Shown here: piece after piece, positions 11,099-22,681 of the stretch | Position numbering within the stretch: the first letter of the stretch is position 1 | Layout: each line of letters starts with the position of its first letter | Assembly: GCA_964036665.1 (NCBI GenBank) | Contig: OZ038528.1 | Location: 20,261,245 to 20,325,244 of the forward strand | Length of the DNA stretch: 64,000 bases | Direction of reading: 5' to 3' | DNA from: Gordius sp. MW1 | Lineage: Eukaryota; Nematomorpha; Gordioida; Gordea; Gordiidae | Translations under genes and position numbers: made by a program | The notes under the pieces: model-generated | The model's input: the letters and a program-made list of their open reading frames with translations, nothing else | The model's database searches: none | Told to the model about the DNA's origin: nothing

Positions 11099-14000
11099 AT
11101 GAATCAAGCAAAATATATGATCTCTTTAGTATTCTTACTGCTCATCATTTTGTGCAACGGATCTCTTTCGGAGTCATACAAAAGATACATCGTCAAAGTG
11201 ATAAATACTAGGGAAGCTTTAAAAAGGCCATCAGCACTGGTTTTGAAAGGAGACACATTAACGAATCAGGAAAAAAATGATGAAGACAATTTAATAAACG
11301 GTGCGCATGGTAACCCAAATTTTGAATTAGATATAGACTACCATCCAGATACAATTTACAAAAAGGCTAGGACATCCGCGGGCAACGAAAAAGTTCAAAT
11401 TATGACCACTTTCCTCATAGCCTACATTTTGCCATTGATAACCTGTATAGGGCTTATCGGTAACGTGTTAACAGTTATAGTGTTTTTTAACTCTTTCCTT
11501 TCCAAAGTTCCATGTTGGTTCTACTTGGCATCACTCTCTATCAGCGATTTCGGTTTTCTATCGACGACCATACTCATCATTATATCATCATATTCGGAAA
11601 GTTATCAAAAAAATGGCCACGGAAAGCTTAAGGCTATCTTTAATACCCCAGGGATGTGTCAAATGCTTAGTTACTTACATGAGGTATTTGCTTCTCTTTC
11701 CGTTTGGATTATTGTTATATTCACGGTAGAACGTTTTTTAGTGATCTGTAGACCGTGGAAATTCCCAGCAAATTCCGAAATAAAGCCCATAAGTCGTGCT
11801 AAAAAAGTCATTACCTGCCTCATTATAGTGTGCTGTTTGTGGTTCTCTTACACTTTTAAAATCCAACAGCTAGTAACGCATAGGACTATAGACAATTTCT
11901 CTTATCACCCACTTGGAACCGTTAAAGCTTCAATCAGACCCTTTTTAAACACCTCTTACAAGATGCACCCGATGAAATATTCGTACAAGCCGTCGTTTAT
12001 AGCCACGCAAAAATTGGAGCTGTACACCTTGGTAGAATCGAATGAAACGACCGCTAACCTACAACATAGCCGTGTTCCGGATAATTTAATTATCAACCCT
12101 CTAGTCGCTATATTGAAAGGTATTCCACCGGTATCACAGCAACACAATCAAACGCCAGAAAATGAGAGCGACAGTGAGGCCATCATTACTACCACTACGG
12201 TTTGTGATGTAAATCCAGATTACGAATTCATATCTTACATTTTGAAAAACGTGGAAACCACGTTTATGTTGATCGCACCCCTATTCATCATAGTTTTCTG
12301 TAACATTGCTATAGTTCGCAAGTTGATCAATTATCGCGGTCTATGGAAATCGATCAATGAAAAAAATGCTAGCATTAAGTCGCACCAAAAGCACTCCTCG
12401 ATCATTGAACCCAAAGCTATAGTAAGGAGGGGTGCTAAAACTTCTTCCCGCAAACCTCTCCTTAAACGATCATCATATTCTCCAAACAATTCTACCCTTT
12501 CTAATAGGGATTGTGTTCCAGCTAGCGAACATCGCTATTGCATTTGCCATAGAATGAGTGCCACATTTGGAGGAATGGGGCGAAGTTTGACCAGCGCCAA
12601 ACTTGATGATAAGCAATGCGTCCAATGCCGACTTAATATGAGTCGATCCATGACTCAACCTATTTTTAATTTTAAATGGAACAGCACAAAACCGGGTTCT
12701 GATATGGATGCTACGCCTAAAAACGTCAAAAAAGCTAGTGCAGTACCTGATGCCAGAGGTAAAAATTCGAAATCACAATTGGCCGTAACCAAGATGTTGC
12801 TCATCGTTTCGACCATTTTTCTCCTCTTTCATACACCTTTCCATGCTTCAAGGTTTGCCCTATTCATATGCTCTTTGCGCAATAATGAATCAGAAAACCT
12901 ATTTCACACCAATCCTGCCTGGATCACAATCCCTTATTTTTTGCGGCATATTAGTTACGCTATCAACGTGTTTCTTTACAGTGCCTCAGGTACGAATTTT
13001 CAAAAAGCCATGCATCAAGTTAGACTGAAGTTAAAGAAAAGACTTAAGCTAGTGCAAGAAGTTCACGGGGGTAAAAGTCTCGTAGGTGCAAGTTTAGCGA
13101 GTGCCTTTGATCATAGTTTTACAAAGTATAATAGTCCTACCGACCGTATTAATAAAGCTAAGACGGTATCCTTGGATGATGAAAAAATACAAGATAGACG
13201 CGCTCAAATAAATAAACACATATATTTGACAAAGAATTATAGTCAATGCAATGTTTTATTAGGTAGCCCTATTCAACACGATGTTTTAGAGGAGTGCAGT
13301 GAACAACTTTTGGATTATCTATCCATGCCTAATACGGAGAGCGGCAATAAGAAATCTAAAAGTAATAGTTGTGAATGTCAGGACAGTTCATGCACTAAAG
13401 TACACAAATTATATCCTTCACTCCCCAAAATTAGTATATTAGAAAGCGGAGCAAAACTGTATACCAACTTGAATCGTCATAAATTAAATAATCCAAACAA
13501 TCGCTTGCATTTCGCAAACATACCTTCTATTCATGTAACGCACAATGATTTTAAAAAGGACGATCCTATGAAATTGTTACACTGCGACCTTCGTCCGGTA
13601 CATTATTTAATGTACGATAACTTACACTTACATTCAAAAAATCAAAGAAAGTTTGAGAGTAAGGCTATCGTGGTTGAAGGGAATAAACTAATGAGTAAGC
13701 ACGACAAAGAAAAGACAAAATGCATGCTGTTCAACAATGGTCGCACAAACTCTTTAATAGATCACACTTTCAACTTAGATTTACTTAGGCACAAATTTAA
13801 GTGCAAAATTTTAAAATCTCATTCGCCTCTTACAAAAACGAATAAACAAGGCCTACACAACAACTCAAATTTGCGTTCTATCCGTAATTCAAAATCTCAA
13901 AATTTAAGAAAATATGCCGTTGATGCGATACTTAAATGTGAAACTTATCACAGACCGAGAATGGATGTGTACAATAAATCCATAATCTCCTCAAAAACAA

Positions 14001-14515
14001 ATTCTCAGATCACGTTTCACAGTTGTCAATCAACTTTTCAAACGAATTCTCACCCCAGCAAATCTAATTATCTACGCCCCCTTGCACATGATGACTGGGG
14101 TAATCATTTGTTTTATTACTCACTCGATAACTTACCTGTCATATATGTGGAAGCCGTCACTGAAACAAACATCTGTTTAGACGCCGTTCCGAATACTAAA
14201 TCTCTAGGAGGTGAGCTTAACGTTAATCACACAAGAGAGAGAGATAGCAAAGACCGTTTTCACAGTTACCAGTGTCATTTTCAAATTTCCCATTCAGATC
14301 AAAATAGATCCCTTAGCTGCCAAAATGTCGGCCCTAGCTCAATGGATGACGAAGAGAAATCGAGAGTTAGCAAAAGTCAATACAATATACATTCAGATGA
14401 GCCACAACATATCGAGGTAATCACGTGCTCACCAATGGATAAAAAATATCCCTCAATATATGCACGTAAAACATTATTCCCTAGCCGGCTAGGAGGTGCA
14501 CCACGATATTTATAA
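11099..14515 (+). CDS. class A (rhodopsin-family) G-protein-coupled receptor, probably neuropeptide type
   Basis: A single uninterrupted frame encodes 1138 residues. A hydrophobic N-terminus (residues 5-20) looks like a signal peptide, followed by about 80 extracellular residues. Membrane segments fall near 104-130 (GNVLT, Asn122 = 1.50), 140-163 (LSISD, Asp150), 188-210, 236-258, 380-405 (Pro394), 560-586 and 607-630. Cys187 and Cys369 can form the conserved disulphide. Helix 3 ends in ERF in place of DRY, helix 6 has FHTP where CWxP is usual, and helix 7 has NVFLY in place of NPxxY. The second extracellular loop (about 115 residues) and third cytoplasmic loop (about 150) are long. The 508-residue cytoplasmic tail is exceptional, rich in Lys, Ser, Asn and His, with no domain I know. 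ERF and NxxLY variants occur in invertebrate FMRFamide-like receptors, but the ligand cannot be named. An AATAAA lies at 14899-14904. Confidence 0.92.
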   Translation: MNQAKYMISLVFLLLIILCNGSLSESYKRYIVKVINTREALKRPSALVLKGDTLTNQEKNDEDNLINGAHGNPNFELDIDYHPDTIYKKARTSAGNEKVQIMTTFLIAYILPLITCIGLIGNVLTVIVFFNSFLSKVPCWFYLASLSISDFGFLSTTILIIISSYSESYQKNGHGKLKAIFNTPGMCQMLSYLHEVFASLSVWIIVIFTVERFLVICRPWKFPANSEIKPISRAKKVITCLIIVCCLWFSYTFKIQQLVTHRTIDNFSYHPLGTVKASIRPFLNTSYKMHPMKYSYKPSFIATQKLELYTLVESNETTANLQHSRVPDNLIINPLVAILKGIPPVSQQHNQTPENESDSEAIITTTTVCDVNPDYEFISYILKNVETTFMLIAPLFIIVFCNIAIVRKLINYRGLWKSINEKNASIKSHQKHSSIIEPKAIVRRGAKTSSRKPLLKRSSYSPNNSTLSNRDCVPASEHRYCICHRMSATFGGMGRSLTSAKLDDKQCVQCRLNMSRSMTQPIFNFKWNSTKPGSDMDATPKNVKKASAVPDARGKNSKSQLAVTKMLLIVSTIFLLFHTPFHASRFALFICSLRNNESENLFHTNPAWITIPYFLRHISYAINVFLYSASGTNFQKAMHQVRLKLKKRLKLVQEVHGGKSLVGASLASAFDHSFTKYNSPTDRINKAKTVSLDDEKIQDRRAQINKHIYLTKNYSQCNVLLGSPIQHDVLEECSEQLLDYLSMPNTESGNKKSKSNSCECQDSSCTKVHKLYPSLPKISILESGAKLYTNLNRHKLNNPNNRLHFANIPSIHVTHNDFKKDDPMKLLHCDLRPVHYLMYDNLHLHSKNQRKFESKAIVVEGNKLMSKHDKEKTKCMLFNNGRTNSLIDHTFNLDLLRHKFKCKILKSHSPLTKTNKQGLHNNSNLRSIRNSKSQNLRKYAVDAILKCETYHRPRMDVYNKSIISSKTNSQITFHSCQSTFQTNSHPSKSNYLRPLAHDDWGNHLFYYSLDNLPVIYVEAVTETNICLDAVPNTKSLGGELNVNHTRERDSKDRFHSYQCHFQISHSDQNRSLSCQNVGPSSMDDEEKSRVSKSQYNIHSDEPQHIEVITCSPMDKKYPSIYARKTLFPSRLGGAPRYL

Positions 14516-16540
14516 AGTCATAATTGTTTGATCTTTGTTAAATACATTCCTAATAATTACTTTATCATTATATTTTAATTGATCTCGTCTTTGTTATTGA
14601 TTTTAAATTTACACTTATTCATACCGTGCAATTATAATGATATGTTTATATGCCCCATGATACTCAATATTTTTGTATAAAAATCATCGTATTATTTAAG
14701 GTATTTCACAAAACAACATATTTACATTTGCGTATGTAATCTATTTTTGAGAACATTTTGCCTAATATTTATTTAATAATGAAGTTAAATTTAATATTAT
14801 CCTGTTTTGTGCATAAACTAATATGTGCGTGATGTTGCAAAAAAATACAAAAACGTTTGAAGCATTAAAGCAGCTAATTTTTTAATGTCAAAGGGCATAA
14901 TAAAGATTTGATGCTTAGCGAAAACATAACAAATTATTTGCTAACTTAACATTCAAAGTGCAAAGTTTTATTGTGTCTAGTTTGATTGTATGGTTGCCAA
15001 GTTTTTAATTAATTTTTTGGCATTTTATGGTTAGGTATTTTTAATTTAATCAGTGGCTTATCAAGAAATCGAATTTGCTACTAGGGGCAGCTATGACAGC
15101 AATCCAACTATTCAGCTAGTGTTGATTTGAAAATAAGCTATATACATTTTTCCTAGCCTGCTTATATAATTTAATAACTAATGTTATAAGTTTTCCGCTA
15201 ATTTTAAATTATTATTTATTCGTCTTCCTACCAGTATTTAACGAAAGCTACCCAATTCTACCCTTATGCGTAGATTCAGAGGAGGTGCCAAGAAGCCGGT
15301 GAAAAATGTTTAGGCGAGTTAGACTGTTCTAATCAATTAATATGGATTTCTATTAGTATATAATTTTGACTATTGAAAAACTCTTTTATATTTAACATTT
15401 GTTCAATTTGACATATTAAGATAAGAAACACTCGATAAAAACTTAAAGCTTTTAATAAAAATATCACTCTTAATTAAAAAGACTCTAGCATTCAAATAAA
15501 CATGTATTTTTTATATAGCAGTTTTTGGCCGAATGATGAAAAGAGCTCGTCAGCTACATAACAATCCACTAAATCTAAATTAATGACCAATCTCTTTATA
15601 ATACCTGCAGGCTAAATTTTAAAACTCTTTAATTTTGGCCTGCTGACATATCTATCAGTTTCTGCATAGAATTATATAAGAGTTTGATTTAGGGTCAGTG
15701 GTGTTTCGCATTTTAAAGGCATATATTTTGTGCTTGTTATGGTAAATGACTTAATACGAGAACATAAATAGTTTCCAATTTGTAAACAAAGAGATCTGCT
15801 TATGCCATAGGAACTGCTAGATTCTAAAATCATTTAAAATCTAATCCGTTGTAGGTGAAGATACCAATTGCTTACATAGTAAAAACAGGTAACTCATTTT
15901 TATATATTGTATTGAGGTTACTTTCTAATATAAAATTTGTGTCGAATCAACTATATTATTAAACAAATATTATATGCCACGAATATATTGCGACAAGTTA
16001 TAAAGTGTTTTTTTGTAAGTAATTAATCCAGTCTCCAAGTAAAGTCTCGCTGATTCGTTTCTTCTCATGTCTTTATCTTTGTCGATGTCTTAGTTATAAA
16101 TAGTGCCCCTTTGGTCTTCTTCTGTCATCATGTCTTAAAGTGCCTGTTGCCCTACGTATACGCTGTTTCTCACCATCTGCGGTGATACATGATCTTCTCT
16201 TCTAACTCCCTTACATGGCCTCCTCGCTAATTGATCCCTGATTCGAACGTTGCCATAGTGCAAATGGATAGGGGGCGAGTAACAATGAAGACGAAGAAAT
16301 ATTAAAAATAGCTGTGACATTTGATTAGGCTATCACAAATACTTTAAAAAAAATGTTAATCACATAATAACATACAAAAGTGGGAACATAGTATTTAATC
16401 TTATCAAATATATAATTTTTTTTGCAATCAGTACTGATTATATTTTCTATCCCACAATAATTATAAATTTTTCGTACAACGTGGTTTAAAATGACATATT
16501 TATGGAGTGACAATGATCAGCGAAAAGCGCAAGAAGGAGG
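14516..16540. other. 3' flank of receptor and AT-rich intergenic DNA
   Basis: Besides the AATAAA at 14899 I see no gene or clear repeat. Composition shifts to higher G+C from about 16020, leading into the island that follows. Confidence 0.45.
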
Positions 16541-17357
16541 CGAGAATGAACGCGCTTATAATAGTTAAAAAAAACTTTAATCAGCATAATGACAAATACT
16601 ACACCTCCCCTTTTTACTAGCCGGTTACCCTTGCAGACCACCAGTTAAGGTCATAGCAGCCAAAGGGCTTACCAGTGTGCTGCCAACAGTCGTTACCGAT
16701 CCGCTGGTCTGCATCTGGGATGTGACCAGCTGCCCTCCAACAGGCACGGTACTCATATTACTACTTAAGGTAATTCTAAGGGGTTGGCACATAGGTAGGC
16801 GATGCCATCGCTAACTCCTCAACAACGCCTCCCGTTAACGCCCCGTGGGCGCCGTCGGCCATTACCCCTGGAGATATAACCAGGTCCCTGCCGGCCTATT
16901 CCGTCATTCCAGGCGAACACAGGGGGCATCCCTGGACCCCTAGCCACGGGAAGTTTTGTAAAACACGCCATCCTCGGCATACCATCCGCCCGATTACAAA
17001 CAATTTATGCAAAGGGCACAGAGGACGCAATCCGGCCAAGCGCTCAACTACTATTCTCTCTATGCACCATGAAGCGATCACTTCCATCTAGGCAGAGTAA
17101 CTTAACAGCTGTTCGGCATGCTTAGTTTTTATTTTTTCAGTCTCTAATGACCCAACCTGGTAAATCTTATTACATACATGGTCAACTATTCTAGATAACT
17201 CCAACCTAGGCCGACCTAAATATTCGACCAAACAAGATCATTAATATTATGTTTGGTCGTGGTTGTTAAATGATGGTTAAAACTGATAAGAATGTGAGGA
17301 CGAACGTGCATATAATAGTTTAAAAAAACTTTAATTAGCATAATGACATATGCTACA
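16541..17357. repeat. 65-bp direct repeats enclosing a GC-richer island
   Basis: Sequences at 16541-16604 and 17293-17357 are near-copies in the same orientation; both contain TATAATAGTT, AACTTTAAT and AGCATAATGACA. Between them, 16605-17120 is far richer in G+C than its surroundings. On the minus strand the island has protein-like stretches in shifted frames: a Thr/Ser/Gly/Gln-rich one near 16620-16760 starting MSTVPVGGQLV, one near 16790-16870 starting MADGAHGALTGG, and one upstream containing RGPGMPPVFAWNDG. They resemble a low-complexity regulatory protein but no family is recognised. Confidence 0.5.
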
Positions 17358-17645
17358 CATAGATTGCTCATGTCACATGTTTCATATGGTAAAATCTGTA
17401 CTCAATCATGGCGACAGCTCTTACTTAAATATTATCAGCTGTGTGACAGTTTATTGCATTATAAAACTTGGGTCATAGGTCTTTATATTAAACGTCAATT
17501 TGCTTTAGAAAAATATCATTTGATATTCACTGCAAAACTAAAGAAACGCTGTTTGAAATCTTCAAAGTATCAGCATTTTCTACAAAATTGTTTCCAATGA
17601 GGGCTGACACGCTAAAGCTGTCATAATCGATCCTTTCCTTTTATA
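17343..17645 (+). repeat. dispersed repeat shared with 42930-43110
   Basis: The part from about 17455 to 17640 (AACTAAAGAAACGCTG, CTTCAAAGTATCAGCATTTT, GCTGACACGCTAAAGCTGTC) recurs inverted at 42930-43110. Its start, CATAGATTGCTCATG, resembles the termini of the elements at 30326-30737 and 56430-56870. A 85-codon open frame through it lacks independent support. Confidence 0.65.
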
Positions 17646-17713
17646 TAAACTTTGAAAATTATAAGAAAAAATGTAAAAGTATTTTTATGAATTAATCTAT
17701 ACATATAAAGTAT

Positions 17714-17952
17714 AGTGTATGTATGTATGGATGTATGTATGTATTATGTATGTATGTATGTATGTATGTATGTATGTATGTATGTATGTATGTATGTATG
17801 TATGTATGTATGTATGTATGTATGTATGTATGTATGTATGTATGTATGTATGTATGTATGTATGTATGTATGTATGTATGTATGTATGTATGTATGTATG
17901 TATGTATGTATGTATGTATGTATGTATGTATGTATGTATGTATGTATGTATG

Positions 17953-17981
<29 letters not shown>
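17714..17981 (+). repeat. (TATG)n microsatellite
   Basis: About 66 near-perfect tetranucleotide copies, with a few irregular units at the start (GGATG, ATTATG). All three forward frames are open because the four-base period avoids stops; this is not coding. Confidence 0.97.
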
Positions 17982-17982
<1 letters not shown>

Positions 17983-17983
<1 letters not shown>

Positions 17984-18672
17984 GGGCTAAATTCTGAAAC
18001 TACCGCCCCGATTAGCGCGAAACTTTACCCGTAGGTTTCCAGGGCGGCCAGGGGTATAATAGCCTTTCCAGAATCCTAAAATTCCTTTTAGTTTGAAAAC
18101 GGGCTAAATTCTGAAGCTACCGGCCCGATTCGCGCGAAAATTTAGCCGTAGATGCTTAGGGAGGCCAGGGGTAAAATAGCTTTTTCAGATTCCTAAAATA
18201 CCTTTTCGTTTTAAAAATATCGGACATTTCCCGGCCAGTTTCATTTATAGCAGCATATACAATAATGGCGTCATACATACAAGGCTGAAGTTTTCTCAAA
18301 TTAGATATTTAAAAGTATAATAAAAATGTTACAGTATACGGTCAGAATTATTGGGGTTTAACAAACTTAAATTAAATAAATAAAATTTAAATTAATAGCT
18401 TTTGCAGAATCTTAAAATTCCTTTTAGTTTTAAAAAAGGGCTAAATTCTGAAACTACCGGCCCGATTCGCTCGAAACTTTACCCGTAGGTTCCCAGGGCG
18501 GCCAGGGGTAAAATAGCTTTTTCGGATTTCTAAAATACCTTTTCCTTTTAAAAATATCAGACATTTACCGGCCAGTTTCATTTATAGCATCAATTACAAT
18601 CATGACGTCATACATACAAGGCTGAAGTTTTCTTAGATATTTAAAAGTATAATTAAAATGTTACAGTATACG
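17983..18672 (+). repeat. GGGCTAAATTCT repeat cluster
   Basis: Three head-to-tail copies begin near 17983, 18097 and 18436. The two longer ones continue through ATATCGGACATTTCC, CCGGCCAGTTTCATTTATAG and CATACATACAAGGCTGAAG to TTACAGTATACG. The first is cut short. The unit is about 240-340 bp; another copy is at 4006-4150. Confidence 0.8.
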
Positions 18673-19259
18673 TTAAGAGTGGTTAAAAAAATATAACCGG
18701 TAGACCAACAACCCCCCAGGAAACAATAAATAAAAAAAATTTTCTCCCCTGCATTCCCCGACAAACTCCTTACCTGGAATTAGTTATTTACGTTTACTTT
18801 CCATCAATTGTAAAAATAACACTACAATTTAAATAAAACTTCTGCAAAAAATATCCCCACACACTTATAGTAAGTTAGTTAATTTGCCAGACATAATGTA
18901 TATGGCAAAACAACGTTTGCCGTACCTCGACACGAGACTTTATTAGCGAGATCTCTGCTTTAATTTTTATTTCTAACTACTGAGACTTAATTCAGCTAAT
19001 TAGGAATTTTTATTTTATGAGATTTACATTTAAGATATTGAATGCAAATTAATATGATTTTGAAACTTTTGATATTAAAATACTTAAGCATTTCGGGCAT
19101 ATTTCAAATTTGTAATATAATCTTATTCAATAGACAACATGTATTAGTGGCCCTTAGGGTATATGACAATTAATTATATATTTATTATATAATATAAAAA
19201 TTTTAGACCTATAATAAGTTTATGCGCAAAAAGTTATCATCCAACCCAAAACATTTCAC
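18673..19259. other. AT-rich, nothing recognised
   Basis: No gene or repeat identified. Confidence 0.45.
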
Positions 19260-19973
19260 AGTACCCAAGGATGAATCAAGTAAAATGGGGAAGTGTAAAT
19301 GCTTTTGAGATAGATATTTCAGGTTTTCAACGACATCTTAAACGTTACCATCATAAGGATTACTATGACCTTTATCCAATTCAAGTTAATAAGGAATTAA
19401 ACTGCACAAAACTTTTTTTCAGCCAACCTAGATGCTTCAGAAAACCTAAGCATTCAACAGTTATTTTATATCAAAATAATTCTTTAAAAGTGACTAAATA
19501 ATTGTTTGTTTTACATAAATAGTTGATTAACAAAAATAATTATCCTAATTTAGCAGCAAGGACTAGAGATTTTCTGAGTATCCAGGTGACCTCGGTGCCT
19601 GCCGAAAGATTGTTTTCGAAGGCGTTCGTTTCTGACTATTCGAAAACATCGTAATTGATTAACTCACGAATCTGTGAGGAGCTTGCTATGCCTAAACTCA
19701 TGGCATACCTCAACAATTTTCAACCCATCACATTCATAACATGGGGTTTGAGATAAATAATTGGTTCCATTATGACCAGTTTATATCTTATATAATAATT
19801 TATAAGAGATAGCAAAAATATATATATTATTTAAAAGTCGAGACGAGAATTCTCGCCGAGACTAAACGAGATTGAGACTTTTTTAAGCCAGACGAGACGA
19901 GATCGAGATTTTAATAATCATCGCACCCGAGACGAGATTTTGCTTGCGAGACCGAAACGAGATCGAAACACTG
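19260..19973 (+). pseudogene. internally deleted hAT transposase relic (BED zinc finger plus C-terminal domain)
   Basis: The first part (19271-19501) holds a BED-finger-like end, FQRHLKRYHHKDYYDLY; possible finger cysteines (GKCKC) lie just upstream in another frame. After a stop, 19555-19690 encodes a hAT C-terminal dimerisation segment, FLSIQVTSVPAERLFSKA, followed by a stop. The catalytic middle is absent. From 19839 to 19973 GAGACGAGAT motifs repeat and end in GATCGAAACACTG, a plausible right terminus (CAGTGTTTCGATC inverted). I did not find the left terminus. Confidence 0.75.
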
Positions 19974-20119
19974 CAACTAACCAATTCATAGTACTAAGAT
20001 ATAAAACAGTAATATTAACATCTCATTCAAAGAGGCAAGGGGGGATGGTGGGGGAAGGTGAGCAAGGGGTAGGGGTAAAGAGGGAGTTGTTTAAAGTTAC
20101 CAACTCGTAGTGATTGCTA

Positions 20120-20187
20120 TTTTAAACTATCGGCTTAAGTTTCTGCTCAGGCAATTTGCTCATTGCTTGAACAGAATTTGTTTCGAG
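20120..20187 (+). repeat. left flank of a repeat split by the hAT element
   Basis: ATTGCTTGAACAGAATTTG followed by the target duplication GTTTCGAG is the left half of a dispersed repeat whose right half resumes at 22587. A similar unsplit copy lies at 62150-62240 in POLR3B intron 11. Confidence 0.6.
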
Positions 20188-20362
20188 TAGAGGTCTGCAT
20201 GGGCCGGGCCAGCCCCCAGTTAGAACAAAAAAAAGCGCGGGTCGGGCTTGGGCTTTGATAAGTGAAAAATTTAAATTTATTTAACTTTGTACTATAATTA
20301 TAATATAAAAACAAAAAACTGCACTTATTAGCTTCAAAAAAAATCAATTAAAAAAAATCTGG

Positions 20363-21063
20363 TGGAACTCAAAAATCATTATGTTAAAAAGTTTCCATGA
20401 GATATATGATGAAATAATCAGTTTTTTATCTGGCAAAGATTTAATGAAAAAACTTGAAGGCATTTCCAAAAAACATATTATGCTATTAATTAATATGCTT
20501 TCACCTTATGAAAAGGCAAGCATCTAGTTAGAAGACATTAACACTTTAAAAAATATTACCCTTTTATACATCAGTAAAAAACATCCCATATTTGTTTCCA
20601 TCTTGTACGTGTAATTATGATCTTGTTGACTTAGAGATCTATAAATTGATATCAAGAGCCAAAACTATGCTAATTTCAAAAATAAATATCAATATCTATT
20701 ATAAAATATTCACCTATCTTGTTCCTAAGTTTCGCACGTTAAAAATGCTACCTGAAGATGAAAGAAGCATCGTTAAAACCACGGTATTAGAATTTTTAAA
20801 GATATCCATGTAAGAAGACCTTGACTCTTCTTGCATAATTCGTCCACCTATGAACAATCCAGCTCAGATGTGCAACACTGAGCAATTGATGATGCATATA
20901 TGGATATCTTTATTTGGGAGGATGATGAAAGATAAAAGATTGAAGATTCCAACGAAGCTGATGCTTATCTTCTAGATGTAATTTTATGGTGGAAAGAACA
21001 CCAACTTATGCTAGCAAACTTAACAAAATTAGATAGAGTTTTTGTCAATTTCTGCCATCAAGG
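20363..21063 (+). pseudogene. hAT transposase pseudogene
   Basis: Conserved hAT landmarks appear in order across several frames: WNSKIIMLKSF with LINMLSPYEKAS (20363-20524), then IFTYLVPKFRTLKML in a second open segment (20592-20813), then EADAYLLDVILWWKEHQ near 20955-21020. Stops and frame changes separate them, and no N-terminal BED finger is recognisable. It cannot encode an active enzyme as it stands. Confidence 0.82.
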
Positions 21064-21369
21064 CTACGAAGGCAGTCGCCTTAGAGAACAGAGAACAAAA
21101 TTATTGCCTGATAGAATAGATAGTCTTTTATTTTTAAATGACAATATTCAATTATAATTTTTTATTAAAACCGATTTTATATGCTATAGCTAAGTTAATT
21201 TTTGAACTATACAAAATGGTTTTTATACAAATGATAATTTTTAAACAACGTAGACTTGTTTTTACTCGTGCGGGCCTGATGCAGCGCAATTTTTAAGTTT
21301 TTTTTGCGGGCCGGATGCGGGCCAAAAAAAAATATTTGTGCGAGTATGGGCCGGTGTAGCGTATGAGAC

Positions 21370-22533
21370 GACGTAGCGTTTGGGATCGCGTAATCGTCAA
21401 TCACGCCTCCACATTCGTTGAAAACACGAAAAAAGTACTTGTTTCACGTGATTTTTTTGAGTAATATGATTGGTTCAAATTTCGGAAAAACATACATTTG
21501 ATTTCACGTAATGACATGCATTTGAGATCACGTAATTTGCAAACTTTTTCACCAATATAATCTTGTATTTTGTAATAAGTAAGTTCCTAAATATAAACTA
21601 ATGCAAAAGTTTGTTATTTACCTTTTTAGATGTATGCCTTTATAATTGTTGAAATTGTAGTATTTTTGTATTTTGTAATAAGTAAGTTCCTAAGATTATA
21701 AATATAAGCTAATGCAAAAGTTTGTTATTTACCTTTTTAGATGTATGCCTTATAAGTCCCTAATATTATAAATATTAAACTACTTAATTTATACTTTGAT
21801 TAATTTAGCATTTATTAAATAGAATGGAAGAATATGGTTTTGCTGAGATTATGAATTATATGAAAAATGGGACTATTCCTATATATTTGATAGTTGTTTA
21901 TAAAATATTTTTAATTGTCACTATACTGTTTTTACTTTATATTACTTTAAATAAAATTTCAATGTCTAATGATATTTGACAAAACACATGGTTTTAATAT
22001 GCCTTTTTCCAATAAAGATGATATGTAATGGCTAAAAATATATATTTATTAAAATAATAATATCAATATCATTATTTTATATTATAACAGCTTTATCAGA
22101 TGCAAAATAAATTTAATAAACTAAATTTATATAGATTGGATCACTTATAAAAGAATTAAAACCAAATATATGACACCTAATCTGGGATTATAAGATCCTT
22201 TATATAAAATAATTATTTAAGTTCCCCAATTTCTATAATAGTTTAAAAAACTTAATACATATAAATTATTTGCATTTGTTTATATTAGTTAATAATAGTT
22301 TAAAAAACTTAGTACATATAAATTAATTTAATATTTAAAATTAAATATTTAATGAACCTTAATTTATATTATGTTAAACCTTTATTGAAAAATCTTAACA
22401 AAATTATTGTATAACAAACCACAATTTTTGATTGACATTTATACCAGCCTATAATAATCTTTTTTGCAATTATAGTGCAGAAATAGATGATTGACGTGTT
22501 TGATTGATTTACGCGATATCAAACGATACGCGA
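21370..22533. mobile_element. AT-rich element nested in the hAT transposon
   Basis: Left end GTAGCGTTTGGGATCGCGTAA and right end, inverted, GTATCGTTTGATATCGCGTAA form an imperfect terminal repeat of about 40 bases. Inside, an 85-90 bp segment (TTGTATTTTGTAATAAGTAA ... TTAGATGTATGCCTT) is tandemly duplicated at 21563-21650 and 21666-21752. No coding region seen. Confidence 0.55.
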
Positions 22534-22681
22534 ATTGAACATTACACCGGGCCTGAACCTGAAATTTTGGCCCATGCAGACCTCTAGTTTCGACTCCGCC
22601 CCTCAAACATTTTTATATGCTAGTATACTGCCTCGTGCACCTAGCACACACAGATTGTGCTATACTCGCTTATTATAATAT

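Larger units (their letters stand above)
20188..22586 (+). mobile_element. hAT transposon, full length but decayed, with 8-bp TSD
   Basis: Termini are TAGAGGTCTGCATGGGCC and its inverse GGCCCATGCAGACCTCTA. Flanks are GTTTCGAG (20180-20187) and GTTTCGAC (22587-22594), a 7/8 match, as expected for an aged 8-bp hAT duplication. The left part carries the broken transposase (20363-21063). The right part is mostly a nested palindrome-ended insertion (about 21370-22533). GC-rich GGGCCGGGCC and GCGGGCCGGATG motifs mark the sub-terminal regions. Confidence 0.87.

Noticed and set aside
11956-12147. Minus-strand frames within the receptor gene (also 12473-12658)
   Set aside because: Opposite-strand shadows of a long, conserved coding frame.
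17715-17997. Three overlapping open frames of 86-92 codons
   Set aside because: They are translations of a (TATG)n microsatellite.
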